Assembly: GCF_006716205.1 (NCBI RefSeq)
Contig: NZ_VFOQ01000002.1
Span: forward strand, 248,001 to 312,000
DNA from: Oryzihumus leptocrescens
GTDB lineage: Bacteria > Actinomycetota > Actinomycetes > Actinomycetales > Dermatophilaceae
Reading direction: 5' to 3'
DNA: 64,000 bases
This document shows, in pieces, positions 41,172 to 51,129 of the stretch. Made by a program: the position numbers and the translations under genes. Every line of letters begins with the position of its first letter. Within the stretch, counting starts at the first letter, position 1. The notes beneath the pieces were generated by a model. It had not been told where the DNA came from, searched no databases, and saw only the letters and a list, made by a program, of their open reading frames with translations.

Positions 41172-42286
41172 GGCTGGCCTCCTGCTGCCAGGGGCCGGTC
41201 CGTGCGGGGCGCCGGGGGGCGGAAGTCGGATCGGCCGTCGGCCACCGCGGCCAGCAGCACGTCGGCCATCTGGTCCAGCGGCAGCACCCGGTCGGCCAGG
41301 CCGGCGCCGACGACGGCGCCGGGCATGCCCCACACGGTCGAGCTGGCCGCGTCCTGGGCGAGGACGCGCCCGTGCCGGCTGTAGACAGCAGCGGACCCGC
41401 GCCGACCGTCGTTGCCCATCCCGGTGAGGACGAGCGCCAGCGTGCCGGGGCCGTAGACCTCGGCCGCGGAGCGGAACAGCGGGTCGACGGCCGGGCGGCA
41501 GAAGTTCTCCGGCGGGTCGGCGGTCAGCTTGACGTAGACGTGCACCTCGCGTCGGGCGATGGTCAGGTGGCGGTCGCCGGGGGCGATGAGCACCTGGCCC
41601 GGCTGGATGACCGAGCCGTGGGCGGCCTCGCGCACGTCCAGGGCGCAGTGCTTGTCGAGCCGCTCGGCCATGAGCCGGGTGAACATCGGCGGCATGTGCT
41701 GGACCACCAGCACCGGGACGGGCAGGTCCGCGGGCAGGGCCGGGAGGATCCTCTCCAGCGCGCCGGGCCCGCCGGTGGAGGCGCCGATGACGACGACGTC
41801 GACCCGACCCTGGCCCGAGGCGGCCGGGGCGGGGACCGCCTCACCGGCCGCGGCCGGGGCCAGCCGTGGGGCGAACGGGCGGCCGCACAGGGCCACGATC
41901 TTGGGCGCCAGCTGGGCCCGCACGACGGCGATGGCCTCCGGTGCGTTGGCGACGTGGGCCGGTTTGGGCAGGTAGTCGCTCGCACCCAGGGCCAGCGCGT
42001 CCAGCGTGGCGCTCGCACCGCGCTCGGTCAGCGTGCTGAACATGACGACCGGGAGGTGAGGGCGCGAGATACGGATGCGACGCAGCGTCTCGAGCCCGTC
42101 CATGACCGGCATGTCGATGTCGAGCACGACGCAGTCGGGGGCGAGCTGGTCCAGCTTGTTCAGCGCCACCTGCCCGTTGGGGGCGGTGCCGAGGACCTCC
42201 AGGGCCGGGTCGGCCGACAGCGCCTCGGACACCATGCGCCGCACGACGACCGAGTCGTCGACGACGAGCACGCCGATGCGGCTCAT
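41168..42286 (-). CDS. cheB: CheB protein-glutamate methylesterase
   Basis: 372 aa from ATG 42286 (ATGA overlap with cheY). A receiver domain has VLVVDDS, phosphoacceptor in VVLDIDMPVMDG and K in LPKPAH. A short Ala/Pro linker leads to the methylesterase domain with the catalytic Ser in VVVIGASTGGPGAL, His in VVQHMPPMFT and Asp in LTGMGNDGRRG. It removes methyl groups set by CheR and may deamidate receptors. It is second gene of the cheY-cheB-cheR-cheX-cheY unit. Confidence 0.97.
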   Translation of the reverse strand: MSRIGVLVVDDSVVVRRMVSEALSADPALEVLGTAPNGQVALNKLDQLAPDCVVLDIDMPVMDGLETLRRIRISRPHLPVVMFSTLTERGASATLDALALGASDYLPKPAHVANAPEAIAVVRAQLAPKIVALCGRPFAPRLAPAAAGEAVPAPAASGQGRVDVVVIGASTGGPGALERILPALPADLPVPVLVVQHMPPMFTRLMAERLDKHCALDVREAAHGSVIQPGQVLIAPGDRHLTIARREVHVYVKLTADPPENFCRPAVDPLFRSAAEVYGPGTLALVLTGMGNDGRRGSAAVYSRHGRVLAQDAASSTVWGMPGAVVGAGLADRVLPLDQMADVLLAAVADGRSDFRPPAPRTDRPLAAGGQP

Positions 42287-42660
42287 CGGGGCGCGCCCGC
42301 CAGGCCGAGCACCTGCAGCTTGGCGGCGATGGTGTCGGGCGTGAACGGCTTGATCACGTAGTCGTGGGCGCCGGCCGCCAGGGCACGCACGATCTGGGCG
42401 CGCTCGCTCTCGGTGGTGACCATCATCAGCGTGATGTCGCGGTAGGCGGCCGTCGACCGGCACACCGCCACGAACGCCAGGCCGTCCATGACCGGCATGT
42501 TCCAGTCGACCAGGGCGATGTCCGGGCGGATGCCCTCGGCGAGCAGGTCCAGGGCCTCCTGGCCGTCGCCCGCCTCGAGGACGTCATAGCCGTGCGAGGC
42601 CATGATCCGGCGCAGGATCATGCGCATCGCGCGGGAGTCGTCCACGACGAGAGCGAGCAC
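42283..42660 (-). CDS. cheY: CheY-type response regulator (first copy)
   Basis: 125 aa from GTG 42660. This start has AGGAGG ideally placed, whereas the GTG five codons earlier has its own ribosome site inside the gene. Receiver landmarks are D7/D8 (VVDDSRAMRM), phosphoacceptor D52 (VDWNMPVMDG), switch T83 and K104 (IKPFTPDT). It is first of the second chemotaxis unit, about 45 bp downstream of a FliA-type promoter. Confidence 0.94.
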   Translation of the reverse strand: MLALVVDDSRAMRMILRRIMASHGYDVLEAGDGQEALDLLAEGIRPDIALVDWNMPVMDGLAFVAVCRSTAAYRDITLMMVTTESERAQIVRALAAGAHDYVIKPFTPDTIAAKLQVLGLAGAPR

Positions 42661-42702
42661 CAGTCCTCCTGTCACCGGTCACGGGCCATGCCTTCGAGTG
42701 CC

Positions 42703-42730
42703 CCATCGGCACGACGGCGGCGGACCTGAG
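42703..42730 (-). promoter_or_regulatory. FliA-type promoter, cheY-cheB-cheR unit
   Basis: On the minus strand CTCAG (42730-42726), 15 bp, GCCGATGG (42710-42703). It separates the receptor gene upstream from the cheY unit. Confidence 0.85.
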
Positions 42731-42779
42731 CCACCGGGAGTGGTCGGGTCCACCGCCGTCGCGGGGGAGCGTGCGCGCG

Positions 42780-44453
42780 TCAGTAGCGGAAGCGCGCCAC
42801 CATCGTCTGCAGCTCGCTGGACAGGTGCGCCAGCTCGGCCGCCGCCTGCTGCGTCTGCGCGACGCCGGCGGTCGTCGTCTCGGCCGCGGTCGCGACGCCG
42901 TTGATGTTGTTCGCGATCTCGGTGCTGCCGGTGGCGGCCTCGTGGACGTTGCGGTTCATCTCGTTGGTCGTGGCGGTCTGCTCCTCCACGGCCGAGGCGA
43001 TCGTCGTCTGGAAGTCGCTGATCCGGCCGATGATGTCGCCGATCTCGCCGATGGCCCGGACCGCCACAGCGGTGTCGCCCTGGATGGTCTGGACCCGGTG
43101 GGCGATGTCGTCGGTGGCGCGGGCGGTCTCGCGGGCGAGCTCCTTGACCTCGTTGGCGACCACGACGAACCCACGCCCGGCGTCACCGGCGCGGGCCGCC
43201 TCGATGGTGGCGTTGAGGGCCAGCAGGTTGGTCTGCTCGGCGATCTGGGTGATCACCTTGATGACGTTGCCGATCTCCTGGGAGGAGTCGCCGAGCTTGC
43301 CGACCTGGGCGTTGGTCTCGGCCGCGTGCACCACCGCGGACTGCGCGACCCGCGCCGCCTCCGTGGCGTTCTGGGCGATCTCGTGGATCGAGGCGCCCAT
43401 CTCCATCGAGCCGGCGGCGACGGTCTGGACGTTGCGGCTGACCTGCTCCGAGGCGGCGGCCACGACGTTGGCCTGGGCCGAGGTCTCCTCGGCGCTGGCG
43501 GCGATCTGCTGGCTGGTGGCAGACAGCTCCTCGGAGCTGATCGCCAGGGTGCCGGCGCTGGTGGCCATCGTGGCGATCGCCCGGCGCAGGCTGGCGACCG
43601 CGGTGTTGAGGTCCTGGGCCATGGTGCCGACCTCGTCGTGGGAGTCGACCCGGGCGGTCTGGGTCAGGTCGCCCTCGGCGACGGCGCGCAGCACCCGGCT
43701 GACCCGGCGCAGCGGGCTGGTGACCAGGTGCGCCAGGAACATCGCCAGGCCGACCGCGAGGGCGACCCCGACCAGCAGCCAGCCGATGATGAAGGTCACC
43801 GCGTTGCGGAACGTGCTGTCCGAGCGGGTCACCGTCATCTGGGCGTCGGACTGCTCCACGGTGGTCATCTGGTCGATCAGGCCGAACGCCTGCTCGGTGG
43901 CCGGCGCCAGCTTGTCCTCACGCACCTGCGCGTACTTCGCCCGGTCGCCGGCGATGACCATCGGGATGGCGGTGGAGTCGCGGGTGAGCCGGTAGTCGCT
44001 CCACACCGACTGGAACTTCGTGACCAGGTCCTTGCGCGCGGCGTGCGCCATGTAGGCGGTCATCGCCGTGTCCAGGACGGTGTCCTGCTCGTGGATCCGG
44101 TTGAGCCAGTCCTGGCGCGAGGACGCCGACGTCGCCTCGGCGAGGTTGGACATGTCGATCCAGCTCTGCTGCGCCTGCTTCTGCATCGCGGCGAGCTCGG
44201 TGATCGGGACGAGGTTGTCGCGCTGCAGGCTGTGCACGGAGGAGTTGACCGTGTCCAGCTTGACCACCGACAGCACCACCACGCCGATGGACACCACTGT
44301 CACGAGCAGCACGACCATCTGGATCTTGGTGTTCATGCGCCGGTTGGCGAACCAGCCGCGGAACCGGTCACGCTTGCGTCGCCGCGAGACCGTCGCCTGC
44401 ACGTCCTCCACCTCCGGCGTCGTCTGCCCATCCGTGGGCGTCGTGTCGGCCAT
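42780..44453 (-). CDS. Methyl-accepting chemotaxis protein (4HB sensor)
   Basis: 557 aa from ATG 44453 (AAAGGA ahead; an ATG eight codons upstream is possible). The order is: cytoplasmic N terminus, TM1 ([21 protein letters not shown]), a four-helix-bundle sensor of about 140 residues, TM2 ([28 protein letters not shown]), HAMP ([20 protein letters not shown]) and the signalling coil with the hairpin tip [30 protein letters not shown]. Ligand unknown. It is third in cheA-cheW-mcp and is the only receptor seen, so it may serve as the main sensor, perhaps together with receptors elsewhere. Confidence 0.94.
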   Translation of the reverse strand: MADTTPTDGQTTPEVEDVQATVSRRRKRDRFRGWFANRRMNTKIQMVVLLVTVVSIGVVVLSVVKLDTVNSSVHSLQRDNLVPITELAAMQKQAQQSWIDMSNLAEATSASSRQDWLNRIHEQDTVLDTAMTAYMAHAARKDLVTKFQSVWSDYRLTRDSTAIPMVIAGDRAKYAQVREDKLAPATEQAFGLIDQMTTVEQSDAQMTVTRSDSTFRNAVTFIIGWLLVGVALAVGLAMFLAHLVTSPLRRVSRVLRAVAEGDLTQTARVDSHDEVGTMAQDLNTAVASLRRAIATMATSAGTLAISSEELSATSQQIAASAEETSAQANVVAAASEQVSRNVQTVAAGSMEMGASIHEIAQNATEAARVAQSAVVHAAETNAQVGKLGDSSQEIGNVIKVITQIAEQTNLLALNATIEAARAGDAGRGFVVVANEVKELARETARATDDIAHRVQTIQGDTAVAVRAIGEIGDIIGRISDFQTTIASAVEEQTATTNEMNRNVHEAATGSTEIANNINGVATAAETTTAGVAQTQQAAAELAHLSSELQTMVARFRY

Positions 44454-44526
44454 GGCCGTGGTCCTTTCGTTGTCCATCCGTGGTCTGGGGTGCGCGCCGC
44501 GCGCGCGGGGGAGCCGGTATGCCGGG

Positions 44527-44961
44527 TCAGGCCGGCGCGGTGACCCGCACCGCCTGCTCGACGTCCAGCACGAGCAGCAGCCGGTCGGGCAGGCGGCAGG
44601 TGCCGCTGATGAGGTCGGCCGGCGGCCCGGTGAGGGCCTCGGGCGGCGGGTCCTGCTGGTCCTCGTCGACCTCGAACACGTCGCCGGGGGCGTCCGCGAC
44701 GAGCCCGACGACCTCGCCCTCGTGCCGCACCACGACGGTGACCGCGCCGGGACCCGGTCGCGGCTCGAGCCCCAGCCGGGTGCGCAGGTCGAGGACGGTG
44801 ACGACCTGCCCGCGCAGGTTGGCCAGCCCGAGCACCGCCGGCGGGGCGAGCGGGACCGGGGTGATCCGCGGTGTGCGGATGACCTCCTGGACGTGCTCGA
44901 CGTCCAGGCCGAACAGCCCGTCGTCGACGGTGAACGAGGACAGCTGGCGGGTGCCGTTCAC
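44527..44961 (-). CDS. cheW: CheW coupling protein
   Basis: 144 aa from GTG 44961 (GTGA overlap with cheA). The single CheW domain reads [59 protein letters not shown], then a C-terminal half with [21 protein letters not shown]. It bridges the receptor and CheA. Between cheW and mcp are 73 bp without a promoter-like site, so the three genes are probably one transcript. Confidence 0.95.
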   Translation of the reverse strand: MNGTRQLSSFTVDDGLFGLDVEHVQEVIRTPRITPVPLAPPAVLGLANLRGQVVTVLDLRTRLGLEPRPGPGAVTVVVRHEGEVVGLVADAPGDVFEVDEDQQDPPPEALTGPPADLISGTCRLPDRLLLVLDVEQAVRVTAPA

Positions 44962-47147
44962 GAGGGCACCGCCATCCAGTCGAGGGTCGCCGGCGCGGCC
45001 GGCTCGTAGAAGAGGGGGTCGGCGGCGAGCACGGCGCCGCGCACGTCGAGCAGCTCGGCGACCTGGCGGCCCACGACCACCGAGCCGTTCAGGCCCGGAC
45101 CGCCGAGGTCGCTGCTCACGCCGTCGAAGTCGTCGCTGATGTCGTGGATGGCGCTGACGACCAGGCCGACGCTGCGCCCGCCCTCGCTGTAGACGACCAC
45201 CTGCACCCGCTCCTGCGGACCGGGGTCCTCGACCACGCCCATCACCCGGGCGAGCCGGGCCAGGGGGAGGATGCCGTCGCGGTACTGAATGACCTCCCGG
45301 CCGCCGACCTGCTCCAGCGTCGCCGTGGACAGCTCCTCGATCCGGTGCACCGCGGCCAGCGGCACCGCCACCCGGCGGTCCGGCCCGACCCCCACGATGA
45401 GGAACGCCTCGCGCTCCTGCTCCACGGTGACCTGCTCGGGCTCGGCGGCGCCGGCCAGGTCCCGGGCCGCGCCGAGCACCCCGCTGCGGTGCCCCAGCGC
45501 CGTGACGTCCAGGATCAGCGCCACCGCACCGTCGCCGGAGACCATCGCCCCGGCATACAGCCCGATGCCGGTGAGCTGGGAGCTCAGCGGCTTGACCACG
45601 ATCTCCTCGGTGTCCACCACCCGGTCGACGACGATGCCGAACTGGCGACCCTCGCTCTGCACGACCACGACCGAGACGGTGCCGTCCGCGCGCCGGCACG
45701 ACGTCAGGCCCAGCGCCGCATCGAGGTGCACCAGCGGGAGCAGCCGGCCGCGCAGCCGCAGCACGGGCACGCCGGAGACGTCCTCGATCGTGGTGCGCAC
45801 CTCGCCGGCGGGCACCGCGACCAGCTCGACCAGGCTGAGCTGGGGGATGGCCAGGCGCTGGCCACCGGTGGCGACGGTCAGGGCGGGGATGATGGCCAGG
45901 GTCAACGGGATCTGCAGGGTGACGGTGCTGCCGAGGCCGGGGACGCTGCGCAGCGCGACCGTCCCGCCGACCTGCTCGATGTTGGTGCGCACCACGTCCA
46001 TGCCGACGCCGCGACCGGAGACGCTGCTGACCGCCTCGGCGGTGGAGAATCCCGGCTGGAACACCAGCGACGTGGTCTCCTCCAGCGAGAGCGCGGCCAG
46101 CTGCTCGGGGGTGAGCAGGCCCCGCTCGACCGCCTTGAGCCCGATCCGCTCCGGGTCGATGCCCCGGCCGTCGTCGGCGATCTCGACGTGGACCTTGCCG
46201 CCCTGCTGGTAGGCCCGGAGCCAGATGACGCCCTCGGCGGGCTTGCCGAGGGCGACGCGTTCCTGCGGGGGCTCGATGCCGTGGTCGACGGCGTTGCGGA
46301 CCAGGTGCGTCAGGGGGTCCTTGATCGCCTCGAGCAGCGAGCGGTCCAGCTCGGTCTCGCGGCCCTCCATCTCCACGCGGACCTGCCGGCCGCAGACGAC
46401 GCCGAGGTCGCGCACGACGCGCGGCATCCGGCTCCAGATGTTGCCGATCGGCTGCATGCGCGTCTTCATGACGCCCTCCTGCAGCCCGGCGGCGATGACG
46501 TCGAGGCGGTGCGCGGTGTGCATCAGGGCGGGATCGGCGATCGTGCCCGCCTGCTGCACGATCCGGTTCCGGGTCAGGACCAGCTCGCCGACCATCTGCA
46601 TCAGCTCGTCGAGCACGCCGATGTCGACGCGGATGGTGTGGTCGGCCACGCCTCGGCGGCTGTCCACCTCGGTCTCGCCGCCGTCGTGGTCGGCGGGCTC
46701 CGGCGCGGGGGCCGCGGCAGGACGGGGCTGCCCGGACGGCGTCGCGTCGGGGTTCGCGCTCTGCAGCCGCTCCAGCCGGGCGACGAGGCCGGAGAAGTCG
46801 TGCTGGCCCTCCGCGCCGGTCGCCTCGATCGAGGCCAGCACGGTCCGGATGGCGTCGACCAGGTCCAGCAGGGCCGCCGCGCGCTCGAAGTCCAGCTCCA
46901 GCTCGCCGTCACGCAACCGGCTCAGCAGGCCCTCGCCGACGTGGCTGACCTGCTCGAGCTGGGCGAACGCGAGGAAGCCGCTGGTGCCCTTGATCGTGTG
47001 GATGGTGCGGAAGATGCCGGCCAGCAGCTCGCGGGACCCGGGGTCGCGCTCGAGCTCGACCAGGTCGCGGTCCAGCTGGTCGAGGTTCTCGTGGGACTCG
47101 ACCAGGAACTCCTGGACGATCTCCTCCATCTCGGAAAGCTCGAACAC
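44958..47147 (-). CDS. cheA: Chemotaxis histidine kinase CheA with two CheW domains
   Basis: 729 aa. HPt domain at 1-110 with the phosphorylated His in IFRTIHTIKGTSGFL. A short acidic Pro-rich linker follows, with no room for a P2 CheY-docking domain. The dimerisation helices are DIGVLDELMQMVGELVLTRNRIV. The ATPase domain has LVRNAVDHGIE (N box), VHVEIADDGRGID (G1) and SGRGVGMDVVRTNIE (G2). Two CheW-like domains follow: RLAIPQLSLVELVAVP onward, and AFLIVGVGPDRRVAVPLAAVHRIEEL onward. CheA phosphorylates CheY and CheB. It is first gene of its unit, read from the promoter at 47203-47230. Confidence 0.96.
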   Translation of the reverse strand: MFELSEMEEIVQEFLVESHENLDQLDRDLVELERDPGSRELLAGIFRTIHTIKGTSGFLAFAQLEQVSHVGEGLLSRLRDGELELDFERAAALLDLVDAIRTVLASIEATGAEGQHDFSGLVARLERLQSANPDATPSGQPRPAAAPAPEPADHDGGETEVDSRRGVADHTIRVDIGVLDELMQMVGELVLTRNRIVQQAGTIADPALMHTAHRLDVIAAGLQEGVMKTRMQPIGNIWSRMPRVVRDLGVVCGRQVRVEMEGRETELDRSLLEAIKDPLTHLVRNAVDHGIEPPQERVALGKPAEGVIWLRAYQQGGKVHVEIADDGRGIDPERIGLKAVERGLLTPEQLAALSLEETTSLVFQPGFSTAEAVSSVSGRGVGMDVVRTNIEQVGGTVALRSVPGLGSTVTLQIPLTLAIIPALTVATGGQRLAIPQLSLVELVAVPAGEVRTTIEDVSGVPVLRLRGRLLPLVHLDAALGLTSCRRADGTVSVVVVQSEGRQFGIVVDRVVDTEEIVVKPLSSQLTGIGLYAGAMVSGDGAVALILDVTALGHRSGVLGAARDLAGAAEPEQVTVEQEREAFLIVGVGPDRRVAVPLAAVHRIEELSTATLEQVGGREVIQYRDGILPLARLARVMGVVEDPGPQERVQVVVYSEGGRSVGLVVSAIHDISDDFDGVSSDLGGPGLNGSVVVGRQVAELLDVRGAVLAADPLFYEPAAPATLDWMAVPS

Positions 47148-47202
47148 GGTCCCTCCTTCGAGCTCCTCGCGCGTCGCGTCCGTGCGGTGCGGTCCGCCTC
47201 AC

Positions 47203-47230
47203 CTATCGGCGGGCACGGGCCGCAGGTGAG
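47203..47230 (-). promoter_or_regulatory. FliA-type promoter, cheA-cheW-mcp
   Basis: On the minus strand CTCAC (47230-47226), 15 bp, GCCGATAG (47210-47203). It is the only copy with C at the fifth base of the -35 block. It is divergent from the flgB promoter 73 bp away. Confidence 0.8.
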
Positions 47231-47302
47231 GGATTCGGGCCATGAGCGGCCCTCTCGGCGACCACGCGGCATACCGCGTTGTGCCAGGACTTGGCACAAG
47301 TC

Positions 47303-47330
47303 CTCAGGTCGCCGGGGGGTGCGCCGATGA
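47303..47330 (+). promoter_or_regulatory. FliA-type promoter, flgB operon
   Basis: CTCAG (47303-47307), 15 bp, GCCGATGA (47323-47330). It should drive the long basal-body operon beginning at flgB. Confidence 0.86.
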
Positions 47331-47387
47331 GGGGCCCGGTCACGGATGACCAGCAGCTGCCACGGACAGGCGGTGAACCCCTGCCCA

Positions 47388-47409
47388 CAGGCCCCTCCCG
47401 AGGGGCCTG
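47388..47409 (+). promoter_or_regulatory. Hairpin in the flgB leader
   Basis: CAGGCCCCT (47388-47396) and AGGGGCCTG (47401-47409) form a perfect 9-bp stem with a 4-nt loop, about 50 nt into the predicted leader and 33 nt before the flgB start. There is no T run; it may affect mRNA stability or attenuation. Confidence 0.5.
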
Positions 47410-47441
47410 ATCCGTCGACTGCTGCTGGAGGATTGACCTCA

Positions 47442-47798
47442 ATGCCGGAGCCTCTCGGCGACGTCACGATGAGCGCACTGCACCAGGCGCTTTCGGGCCT
47501 CGCCCTGCGTCAGCGCACCATCGCGGACAACGTCGCGAACATCGAGACCCCCGGCTTCCTCGCCGGCAAGGTCGACTTCGAGGACAGCCTGCGCAGCACG
47601 CTCGCGGCCGGGGGTGACCCGGCGGCCGCCACGCCGAGCCTCGCGCGCTCGCTGGAGCCCACCCGCACCAACGGCAACAACGTCAACCTCGACGAAGAGA
47701 CGCTGGCCGGCGAGCAGACGAACCTGTCCTACTCGCTCGCGATCGAGGCCATGACGGCCAAGTTCAGCCAGCTGCGCATGGCGATCGGGAGCAACTGA
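47442..47798 (+). CDS. flgB: Flagellar proximal rod protein FlgB
   Basis: 118 aa from ATG 47442 (GGAGG ten bases ahead). The rod-family N terminus is LHQALSGLALRQRTIADNVANIETPGFLAGKVDFEDSL, and the C-terminal helix is NLSYSLAIEAMTAKFSQLRMAIG. It is first gene of the basal body/hook operon and is coupled to flgC by a TGATG overlap. Confidence 0.95.
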   Translation: MPEPLGDVTMSALHQALSGLALRQRTIADNVANIETPGFLAGKVDFEDSLRSTLAAGGDPAAATPSLARSLEPTRTNGNNVNLDEETLAGEQTNLSYSLAIEAMTAKFSQLRMAIGSN

Positions 47799-48196
47799 TG
47801 GGCATGTTCGACGCGATCAACAACGCCGGCTCCGGGCTCGTGGTCTACCGCAAGTGGCTGGACGCCGTGTCCGACAACGTCTCCAACATCAACGACGTCT
47901 CGCCGACCAGCGGGCCGGCGTTCCAGGCGCGCTACGTCGTGGCGCAGGCCCAGGACTACGGCAACGCCGGTGGCGCCAAGGTCGGCGGGATCGAGCTCGG
48001 CAGCGCCGAGGGCCGGCTCGTCTACCAGCCGGACAACCCGCTGGCGGACAAGGACGGCAACGTACGCCTGCCCGACATCGACCTCGCCGACCAGATGGGC
48101 CAGCTGATCATCGCCCAGCGCGCCTACCAGGCGAACCTGTCGGTCGTGCAGCGGGCGCAGGACGCCTACCAGGCCGCGCTCGGACTGGGGAAGTGA
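47798..48196 (+). CDS. flgC: Flagellar proximal rod protein FlgC
   Basis: 132 aa. The N terminus reads [34 protein letters not shown] (NVSNIN is the rod motif). The C terminus is [36 protein letters not shown]. It is a little shorter than many FlgCs but complete at both ends. It lies between flgB and fliE, the canonical rod order. Confidence 0.95.
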   Translation: MGMFDAINNAGSGLVVYRKWLDAVSDNVSNINDVSPTSGPAFQARYVVAQAQDYGNAGGAKVGGIELGSAEGRLVYQPDNPLADKDGNVRLPDIDLADQMGQLIIAQRAYQANLSVVQRAQDAYQAALGLGK

Positions 48197-48200
48197 CGCG

Positions 48201-48500
48201 ATGATCCCTCCCATCTCCGCCATCGGCGCGCTCCCCGTGCCCCAGGTGGCCGCCCCCGCTGCGGCCACCGCCACCCCCGGCGTCGACTTCGGTGGCCTCG
48301 TGTCCAACAGCCTGCAGCAGCTGCAGGACCTGCAGAGCACCAGCGACAACCTGGCGGTCAAGGCCGCCACCGGTGACCTGACCGACATCCACGACTACAT
48401 GATCGCGTCCAACGAGGCCTCGGTGGCCACGAGCCTGACCGTGGCCGTCCGCAACAAGGCCGTGGACGCGTTCACCGAGATCATGCGGATGCAGATGTGA
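48201..48500 (+). CDS. fliE: Flagellar hook-basal body protein FliE
   Basis: 99 aa. An Ala/Pro-rich start is followed by [70 protein letters not shown], the standard FliE C-terminal part ending in I-M-R-M-Q-M. It links the MS ring (FliF) to the rod. The stop overlaps the fliF GTG start (GTGA). Confidence 0.95.
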   Translation: MIPPISAIGALPVPQVAAPAAATATPGVDFGGLVSNSLQQLQDLQSTSDNLAVKAATGDLTDIHDYMIASNEASVATSLTVAVRNKAVDAFTEIMRMQM

Positions 48501-50113
48501 ACGGCTTCGACCCGAGGGCGCTGATGGCGCGCGCCCGCAACCTGTTCTCCGGCTTCACCACCGGCCAGAAGGCGATGACGGCGATCGCCGTCGTGGCGGC
48601 CGTCGTCGGTGGCACCTTCTTCGTGTCGTGGGTCTCCCAGCCGACGTACGCCCCGCTGTTCACCAGCCTGTCCTCGACCGACGCCGCCGCGATCACCGCC
48701 AAGCTCACCGAGGCCAAGGAGCCGTACCAGCTCGCCGACGGCGGCACCACGGTGCTCGTGCCGCAGGCCGACGTCTACCAGCAGCGGATCAACCTCAGCG
48801 GCCAGGGCCTGCCCGCCGGCGGCGGCAACGGCGACGGCTACTCGCTGCTGGACAAGCAGAGCCTGACCACCTCCGACTTCCAGCAGAAGGTCACCTACCA
48901 GCGGGCGCTGGAGGGTGAGCTGCGCAAGACGATCGAGTCGATCGACGGGGTGCAGGCCGCGGTCGTGCACCTGGCCCTGCCCGAGCAGGACGTCTTCACC
49001 AGCGACGCCGCCAAGCCCACCGCCTCGGTGCTGGTCAAGACCGCGCCGGGCACCTCGCTGACCAGCAGCCAGGTCGAGGCCGTCGTGCACTTGGTCTCCT
49101 CGGCCGTGCCCAAGCTCGACGCCTCGGCGGTCACCGTCGCCGACGCCAGCGGCCAGGTGCTCAGCGCCGCGGGGCAGGACGGGGCCTCCTCGGCCCTGAA
49201 CGACGCCCGAGCCCAGCAGAGCCGCACCGCCTCCGACGCCACCGCCGCCGCCGTGCAGTCGATGCTCGACAAGGTCGTCGGCCCCGGCCACGCGGTCGTG
49301 CGCGTCGACACCTCGCTCAACTACGACCAGCAGACCATCGACCGCGAGGAGTACCTCGTGGACAAGAAGCAGGTCCCGCTGACGACGAGCACCAGCAAGG
49401 AGACGTTCAAGGGCAACGGTTCCGCCGTCGGCGGCGTCCTCGGCCCGGACAACATCTCCGTGCCGAGCGGCACCGGCGGCTCCGCCTCGACGTACACCAA
49501 GGAGTCCGGCGACCAGACCAACGCCGTGGGCACGCAGAAGACCCACACCACCGCGGCGCCGGGGCAGGTCAAGCGGATGACGGTCGCGGTCGTCCTCGAC
49601 GCGGCCACCACCGGCTCGGCCGACCCCAAGCAGATCAGCGCGCTGGTCGCCTCCGCGGCCGGGCTGGACACCGCCCGTGGCGACGTCGTCACGGTCGACA
49701 AGCTGCCGTTCGACACCAAGGCCGCGGCCACCGCGGCCAAGGAGCTGGCGCAGGCCGAGTCGGACAAGCGCACGTCCGACCTGATCAACCTCGGCAAGAC
49801 CGTCGGTCTGGTCCTGCTGCTGGCCCTGGCACTGTTCGTCTTCGCCCGCCGCAGCCGCAAGGTCGAGCGGACCCCGGTCGACCTCGGCGAGCTCGAGGCC
49901 TACCGCGAGGAGCGGGCCCAGCTCGCCCGGCCGCAGACCCTGGCCATCGACTCGGGCCTGGGCTCCCCGGTCGCGCTGGAGGCGCCGAAGCCGATCTCGC
50001 CCGAGGCCGAGATGCGGGCCGCGATGCACGACGAGATCAGCCAGTTCATCGATGACCAGCCCGACGAGGTGGCCCGCCTGGTGCGCGGCTGGCTCGTCGA
50101 ACGGAGGCCCTGA
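48497..50113 (+). CDS. fliF: Flagellar MS-ring protein FliF
   Basis: 538 aa from GTG 48497. The first membrane helix is [20 protein letters not shown]. The ring-building domains have [20 protein letters not shown] and [50 protein letters not shown] second helix ([19 protein letters not shown]) precedes the cytoplasmic tail that binds FliG. The tail ends [20 protein letters not shown], the conserved FliG-binding motif. Confidence 0.97.
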   Translation: MNGFDPRALMARARNLFSGFTTGQKAMTAIAVVAAVVGGTFFVSWVSQPTYAPLFTSLSSTDAAAITAKLTEAKEPYQLADGGTTVLVPQADVYQQRINLSGQGLPAGGGNGDGYSLLDKQSLTTSDFQQKVTYQRALEGELRKTIESIDGVQAAVVHLALPEQDVFTSDAAKPTASVLVKTAPGTSLTSSQVEAVVHLVSSAVPKLDASAVTVADASGQVLSAAGQDGASSALNDARAQQSRTASDATAAAVQSMLDKVVGPGHAVVRVDTSLNYDQQTIDREEYLVDKKQVPLTTSTSKETFKGNGSAVGGVLGPDNISVPSGTGGSASTYTKESGDQTNAVGTQKTHTTAAPGQVKRMTVAVVLDAATTGSADPKQISALVASAAGLDTARGDVVTVDKLPFDTKAAATAAKELAQAESDKRTSDLINLGKTVGLVLLLALALFVFARRSRKVERTPVDLGELEAYREERAQLARPQTLAIDSGLGSPVALEAPKPISPEAEMRAAMHDEISQFIDDQPDEVARLVRGWLVERRP

Positions 50114-50115
50114 CC

Positions 50116-51129
50116 ATGACCTCGATCGACAACCTCTCGGGGCTGCGCAAGGCGGCCGTGCTGCTCGTCCAGGTCGGCAAGGAGCAGTCCGCGCAGATCC
50201 TCAAGGGCCTGCGCGAGCCCGAGGTCGAGGCCCTCACCGCGGAGATCGCGCGGCTCGAGGAGATCGACGTCGAGACCAGCGACGCCGTGCTGCGCGAGTT
50301 CCAGGAGCTGGCCGCCGCCCGCCACTACTACAGCCAGGGCGGCATGGCCTACGCCGAGGAGGTCCTCGTGGCCACCCTGGGCGCGGACAAGGCCAAGGCG
50401 GTGCTGGCCCGGCTCACCTCCACCATGGTGGAGATGCCGTTCGAGTTCCTGCGGCGCATCGACCCCCGGATGGTGCTGTCGTTCCTGCAGGACGAGCACC
50501 CGCAGACGATCGCCCTCGTCCTGGCGCACATGGCTGCCGACCAGGCCGCGGTCGTGCTCTCCGGCCTGCAGGAGGACCTGCAGGCCGACGTCGCCCACCG
50601 CCTCGCGGTGATGGACCGCACCTCGCCGGAGATCGTCAAGCAGGTCGAGGCCCACCTCGAGCGTCGCCTCTCGACGGTCCTGCAGAGCAGCGACTACTCG
50701 GCCGTCGGCGGCCTGCAGCCGCTGGTGGAGATCATCAACCACTCCGACCGGGCCACCGAGCGGCTCATCCTGCAGGGCCTGGAGGTCCGTGACAGCGAGC
50801 TGGCCGAGACCGTCCGGGCCCAGATGTTCATGTTCGAGGACATCGTCATGCTCGACGACCGCTCGGTGCAGGTCCTGCTCCGGCACGTCGAGACCAAGGA
50901 CCTGGCCGTGGCGCTCAAGGGCGTCAAGGCCGACGTCAAGGACAAGATCACCCGCAACATGTCCGAGCGCGCCGGCACTGCGCTCGTGGAGGACATGGAG
51001 GTGCTCGGCCCGGTGCGGCTCAAGCAGGTCGAGGAGGCCCAGGCCGTCGTCGTCCGGCAGATCCGCGAGCTGGAGGAGGCCGGGGAGATCCTGATCTCGC
51101 GAGGGGGCAGCGATGAGTTCGTGGTCTGA
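50116..51129 (+). CDS. fliG: Flagellar motor switch protein FliG
   Basis: 337 aa. N-terminal part LRKAAVLLVQVGKEQSAQILKGLREPEVEALTAEIARLE, middle EHPQTIALVLAHMAADQAAVVLSGL and the C-terminal torque domain with MFMFEDIVMLDDRSVQVLLRHVETKDLAVALKG and NMSERAGTALVEDMEVLGPVRLKQVEEAQ. The EHPQ motif contacts FliM. The torque helix acts against MotA. The gene overlaps fliH by 17 bp. Confidence 0.97.
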   Translation: MTSIDNLSGLRKAAVLLVQVGKEQSAQILKGLREPEVEALTAEIARLEEIDVETSDAVLREFQELAAARHYYSQGGMAYAEEVLVATLGADKAKAVLARLTSTMVEMPFEFLRRIDPRMVLSFLQDEHPQTIALVLAHMAADQAAVVLSGLQEDLQADVAHRLAVMDRTSPEIVKQVEAHLERRLSTVLQSSDYSAVGGLQPLVEIINHSDRATERLILQGLEVRDSELAETVRAQMFMFEDIVMLDDRSVQVLLRHVETKDLAVALKGVKADVKDKITRNMSERAGTALVEDMEVLGPVRLKQVEEAQAVVVRQIRELEEAGEILISRGGSDEFVV

